DNA of 64,000 nucleotides. Source: DATFVJ01 sp963851085 (GTDB taxonomy: Bacteria > Actinomycetota > Actinomycetes > Streptosporangiales > Streptosporangiaceae). The DNA lies in NCBI GenBank assembly GCA_963851085.1, contig CAWKNX010000010.1, positions 372,001-436,000 of the forward strand, read 5' to 3'. Under the pieces are notes generated by a model. That model saw only the letters and a list, made by a program, of their open reading frames with translations, was not told the DNA's origin and made no database searches. Numbering within the stretch: position 1 is the first letter of the stretch; the number at the start of each line of letters is the position of its first letter. The position numbers and the translations under genes are program-made. Of this stretch, positions 26,186-35,174 are shown piece by piece.

Positions 26186-26842
26186 AGCGCCGTGGGCAGG
26201 GGCGAAGCCGGTGCGGCGGGAGCCGGAGAAACCCGTCAAATCGGACATCGTCGCGTGATTGCCGGCCGCAGGGGGGCCTGCCGCCGCCTTCGCGCGGTGC
26301 CTCGCACGCCGACTGGGCGTGGGTGGCTCAGGATCGCGGCTACGGGCACTGCGAGCCAGTCGCATAACCCTGTTCGACCTATCCGAAGGGGTCCTGTGCA
26401 GCGCGGCTGCCACTTCGTGCGCCGCCGGGCTTACGGCGTGGAGATCATCGACGTGACACGACGTACGGAATGAGCTTGATTTTCAGGATGGCCAGTCGGC
26501 TGGCGGGCAGGGTCGCGACGATTCATCGAACCCGCGATGCTAGGCGCCGAAAGCTATCGCGATCACGACGGAGGTGGCCCTGGGCGGATGGGCGGCCTTG
26601 GGCGCGAGGGGAAGTGGCAGCCGTTCGGGATCTGGCGGCGAAGTACCCCGGACAGGGCAGGCGGCTGGGGGTCGGCGGCGATTACGCGTCGGCGCCGGCC
26701 GTCTGGCACAATGTGACCGCGACCACCCGGGCTGCGGGGCCCTCTCTAACTCGTAGGGCCGGGTACCGCGTGAACGGTCCCCGCCGGTCCCCACCCGGCA
26801 GGACGCCGCTCACACCGAGATTGCTGGGAGAAGACCACACCC
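26186..26842. other. Gap upstream of rpsP
   Basis: About 650 bp in which I recognise no gene. It contains a stretch around 26520-26570 (TCGAACCCGCGATGC ... ATCGCGATCACGAC) that loosely resembles the right arm of the TGATCGCGGT palindromes. The rpsP promoter is expected near the sequence GTCTGGCACAATGTG at 26701-26715, and GGGAGAAG at 26826-26833 is the rpsP ribosome site. Confidence 0.5.
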
Positions 26843-27643
26843 GTGGCTGTCAAGATCAAACTCAAGCGCATGGGAAAGATCCATGCGCCGTACTACCGCG
26901 TCGTCGTCGCCGACGCCCGCTCCAAGCGGGATGGGCGCGCGATCGAGGAAATCGGCAAGTATCACCCCAAGCTGGAGCCCTCGCTCATCGAGATCAACTC
27001 CGAGCGCGCGCAGTACTGGCTTTCTGTCGGCGCACAGCCGACCGATCCGGTGCGCAGTCTGCTCAAGATCACCGGAGACTGGCAGCGGTTCCACGGCGAG
27101 GATGGCGCGGAAGGCACCCTCAAGACCGGTGCACCAGGGCCGGATAAGAAGGAGGCCTTCGCCGCGGCACTGAAGGAGACGCACGGCGAGGCTGAGGGTG
27201 CGGCCACCACGCAGAAGGCACGTGCCAGGAGGTCTGAGGCGAAGGCCGAGAAACCCGAGACGCGTTCTTCGAAGTCGGCCAAGACGGCCGGTGCGGAAGC
27301 AGGCGCGGGCAAGGCCGAGGATGGCAAGGCAAAGGCCGGTAAAGCTGAGGCCGGTAAAGCTGAGGCCGGTAAAGCTGAGGCCGGTAAAGCTGAGGCCGGC
27401 ACTGCCGAGGCAGGAAAGCCCGACGCCGACGCGGGCGCAAACGCCGACGCCGCGCCAGAGATGGCCGCCGCCAAGTCGGACGAGCTAGATAACGTTGCTG
27501 AAAAGACAGCTGAGGCGGACCAGGCGGACCAGGCGGCTGACGATGGCGAGGCCGAGACGGGGGCCGCGCGGCAGCGTGCGCCCGAGGCCGAAGCCGAAGC
27601 CGTCGGCAGCGCTGCAGCCGACGAGGCCGGTAGCGGAGCCTGA
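26843..27643 (+). CDS. rpsP: 30S ribosomal protein S16 with long tail
   Basis: S16 is an assembly protein of the small ribosomal subunit. The first 85 residues are canonical (MAVKIKLKRMGKIHAPYYRV, then KYHPKLEP and RAQYWLSVGAQPTDPV). Actinobacterial S16 often has a modest C-terminal extension, but here it reaches 266 residues, with an Ala/Lys/Glu/Asp tail of about 170. The tail holds four exact 15-bp units (GCCGGTAAAGCTGAG, 27335-27394) encoding GKAEA. The KH-domain gene begins one base after the stop. Confidence 0.95.
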   Translation: MAVKIKLKRMGKIHAPYYRVVVADARSKRDGRAIEEIGKYHPKLEPSLIEINSERAQYWLSVGAQPTDPVRSLLKITGDWQRFHGEDGAEGTLKTGAPGPDKKEAFAAALKETHGEAEGAATTQKARARRSEAKAEKPETRSSKSAKTAGAEAGAGKAEDGKAKAGKAEAGKAEAGKAEAGKAEAGTAEAGKPDADAGANADAAPEMAAAKSDELDNVAEKTAEADQADQAADDGEAETGAARQRAPEAEAEAVGSAAADEAGSGA

Positions 27644-27644
27644 G

Positions 27645-27887
27645 GTGCTTGAGGAAAGCCTTGAACATCTGGTGAGGGGTATCGTCGAGCATCCAGAAGA
27701 TGTCCGGGTCTCGACCCGTGGCCTGCGCCGTGGCAAAGTACTCGAAGTTCGGGTCCATCCTGATGATCTAGGTAAGGTCATCGGCCGTGGTGGCCGCACC
27801 GCGCGCGCCCTGCGGACGGTCCTGGGCTCGCTCGCCGGAGGCCGCTATGTCCGGGTCGACCTGCTTGACTTGGATGAGGTCCGCTGA
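27645..27887 (+). CDS. khpA: KH-domain RNA-binding protein KhpA
   Basis: An 80-residue single-KH protein (YlqC/KhpA family) that binds RNA. The GxxG loop is VIGRGGRTARAL, and the C terminus is YVRVDLLD, typical of the family. The GTG at 27645 lies one base after the rpsP stop; the conserved order rpsP-khpA-rimM-trmD supports the call. Alternative symbol: ylqC. Confidence 0.92.
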   Translation: MLEESLEHLVRGIVEHPEDVRVSTRGLRRGKVLEVRVHPDDLGKVIGRGGRTARALRTVLGSLAGGRYVRVDLLDLDEVR

Positions 27888-27892
27888 GGGGC

Positions 27893-28840
27893 ATGCTCCT
27901 CGTTGTTGGCCGCGTCGGCCGCCCGCACGGACTCCGCGGGGAGGTCACAGTCGAAGTCCGGACCGACGATCCAGATCAGAGGTTCGCTTCGGGCTGTGTG
28001 CTTGCCACACAGCCCGAAGCGCTCGGCCCGCTCACGATCGCCAATGCCAGGCCCCACGCCGGTGGCCTGATCGTCAGCTTCGCCGGAGTGGCCGACCGCG
28101 ACGCGGCGCAGCAATTGCGTGGCGCGTGGCTCGTCATCGACTCTGCCGACGTACCCGTCCCCGACGATCCGGATGAGTTCCACGACCATCAGCTGATCGG
28201 CCTTGACGTGATAACCGCCGCCGGCAGCCACGTCGGTACCGTCGCCGACGTCCGTCATCATGGCCAAGACCTCCTCGTGATCTGGCCAAGCGTCGGCGGG
28301 CGGAAGGGCGGCGCCGGGACGGCTGCCGGTTCGGGGCCGACCCAAGGCGTGGCGCGGGGTTCGGGCGCGGGCGCCGCTGTGGTGCCGGGTTCGGGCGTGG
28401 CGCCGGGCGTGGTGCCGGGTTCGGGCGCGGCGCCGGGCCTGGCGCGGGGTTCGGGCGCGGGCGCGGCTGTGGTGCCGGGTCCGGGCGTGGCGCCGGGCGT
28501 GGTGCCGGGTTCAGGGCCGAGCCAAGACATGGCGCCGGGTTCGGGCGCGGCGCCGGGTTCAGGGCCGAGCCAAGGCGTGGCGCCGGGTTCGAGGCCGGCC
28601 GCAGACGTGGCTCCAGCCCTGACCGCAGGGGCGGGTGCGGCAGAGATACTTGTCCCCTTCGTCGCCGCCATCGTGCCGGAAGTCGACCTCCAGGCCGGCC
28701 GTCTGATCATCGACCCTCCGCCGGGCCTGCTCGACCAGGACACGCTCGACCAGGCACGCGACCAGGACACGCTCGACCAGGACACGCTCGACCAGGACAC
28801 GCTCGACCAGGACACGCTCGACCAGGACACAACGGCCTGA
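27893..28840 (+). CDS. rimM: Ribosome maturation factor RimM with insertion
   Basis: RimM assists 30S maturation around the head domain and binds S19. The N-terminal RimM domain is normal (VVGRVGRPHGLRGEVTVEVR). The C-terminal PRC barrel begins QLIGLDVITAAGSHVGTV and is interrupted after DLLVIWPS by about 105 residues of Gly/Ser/Ala/Pro/Val repeats (GSGVAPGVVP-like units, nt about 28290-28635), then resumes with AEILVPFVAAIVPEVDLQAG. The end carries tandem DTLDQ pentapeptides (15-bp units, about 28736-28830). Length is 315 against about 170-190 usual. The trmD start follows five bases later. Confidence 0.92.
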   Translation: MLLVVGRVGRPHGLRGEVTVEVRTDDPDQRFASGCVLATQPEALGPLTIANARPHAGGLIVSFAGVADRDAAQQLRGAWLVIDSADVPVPDDPDEFHDHQLIGLDVITAAGSHVGTVADVRHHGQDLLVIWPSVGGRKGGAGTAAGSGPTQGVARGSGAGAAVVPGSGVAPGVVPGSGAAPGLARGSGAGAAVVPGPGVAPGVVPGSGPSQDMAPGSGAAPGSGPSQGVAPGSRPAADVAPALTAGAGAAEILVPFVAAIVPEVDLQAGRLIIDPPPGLLDQDTLDQARDQDTLDQDTLDQDTLDQDTLDQDTTA

Positions 28841-28845
28841 CCGTC

Positions 28846-29760
28846 ATGCGGATCGACATCATCACGATCTTCCTCGGCTACTTCGAGCCGTTGCGCATGT
28901 CGCTCATCGGCAAGGCGGCCGCCCGTGGTGACATCCGCGTCAACGTGCATGACCTCAGGACCTGGTCGCATGACGCGCACCACAGGGTTGACGACACGCC
29001 GTACGGCGGCGGCCCGGGAATGGTGATGAAGGCCGAGCCGTGGGGTGAGGCGCTGGATGCGGTCGCTCCGGCCGGCCCCGGGCCTGCGCCACGTCTTGTC
29101 GTGCCCGCTCCAAGCGGTTCACTCTTCACCCAGCCGGTCGCCGCGCGCTATGCACGCGAACCGCACCTTGTCTTCGCCTGCGGGCGCTACGAGGGGATTG
29201 ACGCGCGGGTCATCGAAGAGGCTAAGACCAGGATGCCGGTCGACGAGGTAAGCATCGGCGACTATGTCCTGGCAGGCGGCGAGGCCGCGGTGCTCGTCAT
29301 GGTCGAGGCGATCTGCCGCCTGCTGCCAGGTGTACTCGGCAATGCGGAATCGGTTGCGGACGACTCGTTCGGCGGCGGCGGCGGTACTGCGTGCCTGGCT
29401 GGCGACATGGATGGGAGCAACGCGCCCGGTCCGCTCGGCCGCATGCCGCCGGCTGGCGTGGCGGTGCCGGGTGGGGTGCCGCCGGCGGCCGCGGCCGCGG
29501 CCGGTGGGATGGCGGGCCTGCTCGAAGGCCCGGTCTACACGAAGCCGCGAGTCTGGCGCGGGCATGACGTTCCTGCCGTGCTGCTCTCGGGTAACCATGC
29601 GGCCATCGGGCGGTGGCGGCGGGACGCCGCGTTGCGGCGGACCGCGCAGATGCGCCCCGAGATGGTCGGAATGCTCGATCCTGGCGCCCTCGACGCCAGG
29701 GACCGTGAGGTCCTGGCCGAGGCTGGCTTTCCTGCGCACTCTGAAGATGTGGCACACTGA
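28846..29760 (+). CDS. trmD: tRNA (guanine37-N1)-methyltransferase TrmD
   Basis: TrmD makes m1G37 in tRNA, preventing +1 frameshifting. The SPOUT knot region is intact: FACGRYEGIDARVIEE and EVSIGDYVLAGGEAAVLVMVEA. The C-terminal domain follows after GPVYTKPRVWRGHDVPAVLLSG. Between VADDSF and GLLEGPVYTKP there is an extra Gly/Ala/Pro-rich stretch of about 45 residues in the interdomain linker, so the protein is 304 residues rather than 230-270. Confidence 0.94.
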   Translation: MRIDIITIFLGYFEPLRMSLIGKAAARGDIRVNVHDLRTWSHDAHHRVDDTPYGGGPGMVMKAEPWGEALDAVAPAGPGPAPRLVVPAPSGSLFTQPVAARYAREPHLVFACGRYEGIDARVIEEAKTRMPVDEVSIGDYVLAGGEAAVLVMVEAICRLLPGVLGNAESVADDSFGGGGGTACLAGDMDGSNAPGPLGRMPPAGVAVPGGVPPAAAAAAGGMAGLLEGPVYTKPRVWRGHDVPAVLLSGNHAAIGRWRRDAALRRTAQMRPEMVGMLDPGALDARDREVLAEAGFPAHSEDVAH

Positions 29761-29883
29761 AAGCCGCCGCCTGGCCGGGTAGTCTCTGCGCGGGCGGGAT
29801 TCGGGAACCCCAAGCCATGTCAGAGTCACGCCCGGGGCGGTACGCACGCCCGCGAACGCGCCATTAATTAGAGGAACGCCGTC

Positions 29884-30243
29884 ATGCACACCGCGATCGC
29901 CGAGCTTGAGAAGGCCCAGCTCCGCTCGGATATCCCAAGTTTCCGCCCGGGTGACACGTTGAAGGTGCACGTGCGTGTCAAGGAAGGCACCCGATCCCGG
30001 ATCCAGGTCTTCCAAGGCGTCGTGATCCGCCGGCAGGGTGGTGGGGGCCGTGAGACGTTCACGGTCCGCAAGATCAGTTACGGCGTAGGTGTAGAGCGCA
30101 CCTTCCCCGTGCACAGCCCGTCGATCGACAAGATCGAGGTGGTGACCCGCGGGCGTGTCCGCCGGGCGAAGCTCTACTACCTGCGGTCCCTTCGTGGGAA
30201 GGCTGCGCGCATCAAGGAACGACGCGACCACACCGGCCGCTGA
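29884..30243 (+). CDS. rplS: 50S ribosomal protein L19
   Basis: L19 lies at the 30S-50S interface. The 119-residue protein is canonical: IPSFRPGDTLKVHVRVKEG, RIQVFQGVVIRRQGGG, and a basic C terminus RAKLYYLRSLRGKAARIKER. GAGG at 29872-29875 precedes the ATG. It closes the rpsP-trmD ribosomal cluster; lepB starts 20 bp after. Confidence 0.96.
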   Translation: MHTAIAELEKAQLRSDIPSFRPGDTLKVHVRVKEGTRSRIQVFQGVVIRRQGGGGRETFTVRKISYGVGVERTFPVHSPSIDKIEVVTRGRVRRAKLYYLRSLRGKAARIKERRDHTGR

Positions 30244-30262
30244 GCAATCCCAATCGCCACCG

Positions 30263-31063
30263 ATGGCCGAACCCGCCGAGGCGCCCCCGGCGAAGCGACG
30301 GTCCTTCTGGCGTGAGCTGCCGCTTCTCGTCGTGGTCGCTCTTATCCTGGCGCTGCTGATCAAGGCATTCGTGGTCCAGGCGTTCCGCATCCCATCCGGG
30401 TCGATGGAGGACACCCTCCTCGTCGGCGACCGCGTGCTCGTCAACAAGATTGTTTACGACTTCCGCGGCATTGACCGCGGCGACATCGTGGTGTTCAGCG
30501 GCCAGGGCTCGTGGGATCCGTCGGCCGGGCCGGCATCCTCAGAAAGTTTCGTCCCCCGCATCTATCACGACGTGCTGCACTGGGTCGGCCTCGAGACCGA
30601 CGGTACGGATTACATCAAGCGGGTCATCGGCCTTCCCGGCGACCACGTGATGTGCTGCGATGGCGACGGCCGGATCACGGTCAACGGGGTTCCGCTGAAC
30701 GAGAGCACATATCTGTATCCGGGCAGCAACCCATCCCTCCAGCGGTTCACGATCGTCGTCCCGCCCGGCCGGGTCTGGGTTATGGGGGATCACCGTGCGG
30801 ATTCGGCGGACTCCAGGTACCACATGCAGGGGCCGGGTGACGGCACGATTCCCACCAGTGCAGTGGTGGGCCGGGCTTTCATCGTCATCTGGCCGCCGTC
30901 GCAACTCGAGACACTGCCTATCCCCGGGACCTTCAAACAAGCGGCGCTCGACGCCGCGAACGCCACCACGGCGGCCGCGCCCCTGGCCGGGGGCTTCATC
31001 GCTGCCGCACCTGCGATCTGGTTCCTCCAGCGAGCTCGTCGGCGCCGCCGGGAACTCCGCTAG
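30263..31063 (+). CDS. lepB: Signal peptidase I (first copy)
   Basis: Type I signal peptidase that removes signal peptides on the outer face of the membrane. An N-terminal transmembrane helix (LLVVVALILALLIKAFVVQAF) precedes the catalytic Ser in IPSGSMEDTL; the general-base Lys is in DYIKRVIGLPGDHV. A second hydrophobic segment (AAPLAGGFIAAAPAIWFL) and an Arg-rich end form a C-terminal anchor. A paralogue lies 550 bp downstream. Confidence 0.94.
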   Translation: MAEPAEAPPAKRRSFWRELPLLVVVALILALLIKAFVVQAFRIPSGSMEDTLLVGDRVLVNKIVYDFRGIDRGDIVVFSGQGSWDPSAGPASSESFVPRIYHDVLHWVGLETDGTDYIKRVIGLPGDHVMCCDGDGRITVNGVPLNESTYLYPGSNPSLQRFTIVVPPGRVWVMGDHRADSADSRYHMQGPGDGTIPTSAVVGRAFIVIWPPSQLETLPIPGTFKQAALDAANATTAAAPLAGGFIAAAPAIWFLQRARRRRRELR

Positions 31064-31608
31064 TCCGTGTTCCGGCGCCGGGCGCTCCGCTAGCCCGGAC
31101 CCTCCGCGAGCCCGAAGTTACGTGATCTTGGGTATGCAAATCCGTGCCATGACCTGCCGAAACGTCGTCCGAGGCAAGACAACGTTCTGGCTACATGAGC
31201 TCGGCCGGAGCGGCGAACGAGCCGTCCGGAGAAGATCCCTGGTGATCAAGGAGCTATCACGGTCGACACCGCCCCTGGTCTTTCTGGCTACGTCCGTCGC
31301 CCGATTCTGCGAAGTCTTCGCAGGTCACCAGCCATTTGCAGCCGACACGCCGACGTAACTCGGGGCTAGCCCGTGTTCCGTCTGGCCGGCCGTGCGCGGC
31401 CGTCGGCCGCGGCATGGCAGGAACATCCGCGGGCTCACCCGGCTCACACCGGCCGCGAGGTTATCGGTGGCCCCGAAAACCTCCTCGTCCCCTTTGGCGC
31501 GGCCTGACCCGGATTTGTCATCAGGTTTAACGGTCCATTGCACACACGGTAGCCGGAGCGGCCGCGTTGCTGGCGCTGCGGCGGCGGCCCAGCGATAAGC
31601 TCAATTCG
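31064..31608. other. Gap between lepB paralogues
   Basis: No established gene. The stretch 31130-31360 looks less G+C-rich than its surroundings and has a frame from ATG 31134 to 31358 (about 74 residues, MQIRAMTCRNVVRGKTTF...) with no recognisable motif and no clear ribosome site. A perfect short palindrome CTGCGAAG-T-CTTCGCAG sits at 31307-31323. Possibly imported or remnant DNA. Confidence 0.4.
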
Positions 31609-32589
31609 ATGGATGACGAGCAGGGGCAGCGCCAACCCGCCGTGACACAGCCACATGAGCCGGGGGGCAACGTGCGGGACGGTAACGGGGGCGACCGCCA
31701 TCCGGAGGATCCCGAGATGGGGGATGCGCAGATGAAGAGTGCCGCCGCGCAGGACGAGACCGCCGGGTCTGGTCCGGGCGACGACGGCGCCCAGCGCGAG
31801 ACCACGCACAAGAAGAAGCGCTCATTCTGGCGTGAACTGCCGATTCTCGTCGTGATAGCGCTCGCGCTCACTGTGCTCATCAAGGTATTCGCGATACAAG
31901 CGTTCTACATTCCGTCGTCGTCGATGGAGAACACACTTAAGATCGGCGACCGGGTCCTGGTCAACAAGATCGTTTATCATCTGCGCGGCATCCATCGCGG
32001 CGACATTGTCGTTTTCAACGGCCTGGATTCGTGGGACCCGACGGTCCCGCAGACCGCGCCTTCCAACCCGATCAGGCGTTTCGCCGACTGGATCGGTTCG
32101 GCGTTCGGCGTCACGGCGGGTGAGAAGGACTACGTCAAGCGCGTGATCGGGCTGCCAGGCGATCACGTGCGATGTTGTGACGCACAGGGCCGGATCGTGG
32201 TCAACGGGGTCCCGCTCACCGAGCAGTCGTATCTCTACCCTGGGAACGCGCCGTCGCTGCTCCGGTTCGCCACGACCGTTCCTGCGCACGAACTCTGGGT
32301 CATGGGCGATCACAGGGCCGTGTCCTATGACTCCCGTGAGCATCGCGGTGACCCGGGCGGTGGCTCTATCCCCGAGTCCAAGGTGATCGGGCGGGCCTTC
32401 GTGGTCGTGTGGCCGCTCAACCGGCTCGCCATCTTGCCCATTCCGGCCACCTTCCAGCAGAAGGCCCTCGCCGCCGCCGCGCCGGCCGCGCCGCTTGTGC
32501 TCGGCGTGGCCGGCGGGTTCCCGCTGACCCTCATGCAGCGTCGGATCCGCACGCGCCGCAGTCGGCCGGCCGGTCACCTGCCGCGGTGA
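31609..32589 (+). CDS. lepB: Signal peptidase I (second copy)
   Basis: A second type I signal peptidase, 326 residues, clearly a duplicate of the upstream gene (shared RSFWRELP, GDRVLVNKIVY, RVIGLPGDHV, LWVMGDHRA). Catalytic Ser is in IPSSSMENTL and Lys in DYVKRVIGLPGD. It differs by a longer hydrophilic, acidic N-terminal tail of about 65 residues before the membrane helix. Multiple tandem signal peptidases at this locus are usual in actinobacteria and may divide substrates. Confidence 0.94.
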   Translation: MDDEQGQRQPAVTQPHEPGGNVRDGNGGDRHPEDPEMGDAQMKSAAAQDETAGSGPGDDGAQRETTHKKKRSFWRELPILVVIALALTVLIKVFAIQAFYIPSSSMENTLKIGDRVLVNKIVYHLRGIHRGDIVVFNGLDSWDPTVPQTAPSNPIRRFADWIGSAFGVTAGEKDYVKRVIGLPGDHVRCCDAQGRIVVNGVPLTEQSYLYPGNAPSLLRFATTVPAHELWVMGDHRAVSYDSREHRGDPGGGSIPESKVIGRAFVVVWPLNRLAILPIPATFQQKALAAAAPAAPLVLGVAGGFPLTLMQRRIRTRRSRPAGHLPR

Positions 32590-32613
32590 CGAGGCGCGTC
32601 CAATGGCACGATC

Positions 32614-33790
32614 ATGCGCGACAGGACCGCCGGAGCGACGGGAACCCGTCCTGATGTGCCGATGCCGCCGAGCGTCCGGGCGATCGGACGTACGCTGCCA
32701 ATTGTCATGACGAGCCTGGATCGTGGGCTGCCCGCGCACGACGTCGCGGACGATGCCGCAGACGATGTCGCGTACGACGCCGCGGACGGCATGGGTGCTG
32801 GCTCCGCCCCGGGCGCTGCGCCTCGCCTGGCCGCGGACTACGCCATGGAGTGTGGCAGCGGCGGGCGCGAGGATTCCGCGGCAGTCGTTAAGGATGGCAT
32901 TGGGGCCTTTGCCGATGACGTGCCTCCGCCGCCGTTGCCCCGCTCCGTGCCGCGACCGCTGGGTTACACACCGCGACGCGGGGCCGGTCTGTCCGGCTAC
33001 GAGCGCGTGCTGGCTCGCGCGGGCCTCGCGCCGGTAGCAGGTGTCGACGAGGCCGGCCGGGGCGCGTGCGCGGGGCCCCTGGTCGTCGCGGCCGTCGTGT
33101 TCGCCACGGCGGATCCGCCGGTGGCGCGGCTCGCGGACTCGAAGGCCCTGACCCCGGCCGTGCGGGAGCAGGTCTACCGTGAGGTTGTGGCCCATGCGCT
33201 GTCCTGGCACACGGTCGTGATCCCGCCCGCCGAGATCGACCGCCTGGGGCTGCACGTGTGCAACATCGCCGGCATGCGCCGGGCCCTCGCCGGTATTTCG
33301 TGCCTGGCCTGGCTACGTGCTCACTGACGGATTTCCTGTCAGTGGCCTGACAGTCCCGGCGCTCGCGATGTGGAAGGGCGATCAGGTCGCCGCGTGCGTC
33401 GCCGCTGCTTCCGTGGTGGCCAAGGTCACCAGGGACCGCATCATGACGAGCATGCACGACCGCTACCCGGTGTACGACTTCGCTGAGCACAAGGGTTACT
33501 CGACAAGACGCCACTCGCGGGCGCTTGCCCAGCACGGCCCCTGTCCGGAGCACCGGCTGAGCTTCGTCAACGTCATGAGCGCGATGCAAAGGCACGGCGC
33601 ACAGGTCCGGCTCATGCCGGACAATGGAGGGATGGCGGACGCCACCCGCAGCGTGGATGGCGCCGGTATCGCCGCAGCAGCCGCGAACGGCGCCGTCAGC
33701 GTCGCCGCAACCGCGAACGGTGATGCGGCTACCGGGGCTGGCTACACGGCCGGGGCGGACTGGGCCGAGGAGACGTCCGGTGCCTCCTAG
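32614..33790 (+). pseudogene. rnhB: Ribonuclease HII, frameshifted
   Basis: RNase HII removes ribonucleotides misincorporated in DNA. The first frame (to 33327) carries GVDEAGRGACAGPLVVAAVV and runs to CNIAGMRRALAGI, then goes out of frame and stops. The next frame (about 33302-33790) continues the protein: WPGYVLTDGFPVSGLTVPAL, AACVAAASVVAKVTRDRIM and DFAEHKGYSTRRHSRAL. Removing one T in the TTT at 33296-33298 would restore a single protein. The catalytic DE pair is in the first part and the later Asp residues in the second, so neither half should work alone. The start is uncertain (32614, 32662 or 32707), with a non-conserved N-terminal tail. It may be real decay or a base-call error. Confidence 0.85.
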
Positions 33791-33818
33791 CCTGGCCGCT
33801 TGATCGGAGGGGAACACA

Positions 33819-34148
33819 ATGAGCGCAGAGGATCTCGAGAAGTACGAGACCGAAATGGAGTTGCAGCTCTACCGCGAGTACCGCGACGTGGTCGGGCTGT
33901 TCAGCCATGTCGTCGAGACCGAGCGCCGTTTCTATCTCACCAACCAGGTCGAGCTCAACGTGCGGACCGCCGACAACGGTGAGGTGTTCTTCGAGGTCAC
34001 GATGCAAGACGCCTGGGTGTGGGACATGTACCGGCCAGCGCGGTTCGTCAAGAACGTACGGGTTGTCACCTTCAAGGACGTGAACATCGAGGAGCTGGCG
34101 CAAAGCGACCTGGAGCTTCCCGAGGACAAGCCGGGCTTCCCGACGTAG
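33819..34148 (+). CDS. DUF2469 protein
   Basis: A 109-residue DUF2469 family protein, conserved in actinobacteria directly downstream of rnhB and of unknown function. The family sequence is complete: EDLEKYETEMELQLYREYRD, VVETERRFYLTNQVEL and MQDAWVWDMYRPARFV. GGAGGGG lies at good spacing before the ATG. Confidence 0.93.
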   Translation: MSAEDLEKYETEMELQLYREYRDVVGLFSHVVETERRFYLTNQVELNVRTADNGEVFFEVTMQDAWVWDMYRPARFVKNVRVVTFKDVNIEELAQSDLELPEDKPGFPT

Positions 34149-34231
34149 CGGGTTTGCGTGGGTGGCTCGGGCGGGCTACCGCTTGCAGGAAATTGATCCT
34201 TAACGGCTGCCGCGGCTGCGGCGCGGCTGGC

Positions 34232-34588
34232 TCAGCTAGCCAGTTCTTGTAGCTCCTCAATGTCCTTCGCACTGCTCGCGATTGTGCTGCTCACTTGGTG
34301 AGGGGTGGGAGGGCGCTCCCACCGCGCGGTGGGCGCTTCGCCCACCGCGTGAGATCGTTCGCGGCGGAGTACCTCTCGGTCAATCACATCGCGAATCCAG
34401 GAGCTGACAGTCTTCCCGTCCTCAGCTGCCAGTTCTTTCACCCGCTCGATGACCGCGGCGCTGAACCGGATTGGCACATGCGTAGTCAGCCGTGGCACCT
34501 GGCCGGACCGCTTGTGGCCGCGCCCGGTCAGCTGGCGATTCTCGGGATTCTCGTAGTGCGCCGCAGCGGCGTCATCACGATCACTCAT
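34232..34588 (-). CDS. Ribbon-helix-helix type DNA-binding protein
   Basis: A 118-residue protein with a CopG/Arc-like core: THVPIRFSAAVIERVKELAAEDGKTVSSWIRDVIDREVLRR (quoted in parts: VPIRFSAAVIERVKELAA, then GKTVSSWIRDVIDREV). Such proteins are often antitoxins or autorepressors. A short coupled frame ends inside its start codon region (TGA at 34583-34581) and encodes CWVCRPIGIYKPSVEDRNRY, but lacks an obvious start codon. No toxin is recognisable. The gene points against the surrounding operon, suggesting a later insertion between DUF2469 and yraN. Confidence 0.65.
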   Translation of the reverse strand: MSDRDDAAAAHYENPENRQLTGRGHKRSGQVPRLTTHVPIRFSAAVIERVKELAAEDGKTVSSWIRDVIDREVLRRERSHAVGEAPTARWERPPTPHQVSSTIASSAKDIEELQELAS

Positions 34589-34817
34589 CGACCTCACCCC
34601 GCAGGTAGCGGTTCCTATCCTCGACGGACGGCTTGTAGATGCCAATGGGCCGGCAAACCCAGCATCCCCGTTACGGCTGCGCGATAGCACAGGGGGTCTG
34701 ACATTTTGGCCCGTGTCCCCACAGCGGGGTGCCCACGGCCGCCGCCGTCCACAGCAGCCGTTTCGTGCCTGTCCTGCCCCGCTGCTTCGCGCCACCGTCG
34801 AAGGCGGAGGTGGTGGC

Positions 34818-35174
34818 ATGCATCCCAAGGACGTTCTCGGCAGGCAGGGCGAGGAGGCGGCGGCGCGCTTTCTGGAGGCTGCGGGCCTTCGGATCCTGAG
34901 CCGCAACTGGCGGTGCGCGGACGGCGAACTCGACATCGTCGCCGCCGAGCGCCGCACGCTGGTTGTCTGTGAAGTGAAGACACGCTCGGGACCCGGGTAC
35001 GGGACTGCGCTCGAAGCAGTCACCCGGGCGAAGCAAGCCCGGCTCAGGCGCCTCGCCGTCCGCTGGATTTCAGCGCACGACCTGCTGTTCGACGGGATCC
35101 GGATCGACGCGGTTGGGCTCACCAGGGGCCAAGGCGGCGGTTACACGATCGAGCACGTGCGGGGGGTGGGCTAG
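34818..35174 (+). CDS. YraN-family endonuclease-like protein
   Basis: A 118-residue UPF0102/YraN protein with the nuclease-fold pattern GRQGEEAAARFLEAAG, ADGELDIVAAERRTLVVCEVKTR (D and E-x-K residues in parts GELDIVA and VCEVKTR). Function is not established; the fold resembles Holliday-junction resolvases. GGCGGAGG precedes the ATG. Its stop abuts the next start (35175), the standard yraN-comM-dprA arrangement. Confidence 0.9.
   Translation: MHPKDVLGRQGEEAAARFLEAAGLRILSRNWRCADGELDIVAAERRTLVVCEVKTRSGPGYGTALEAVTRAKQARLRRLAVRWISAHDLLFDGIRIDAVGLTRGQGGGYTIEHVRGVG

Noticed and set aside
25041..26258. Long open frame across the tandem array and transposase fragment
   Set aside because: It reads through a 16-bp repeat and only matches transposase in separate pieces; no intact gene.
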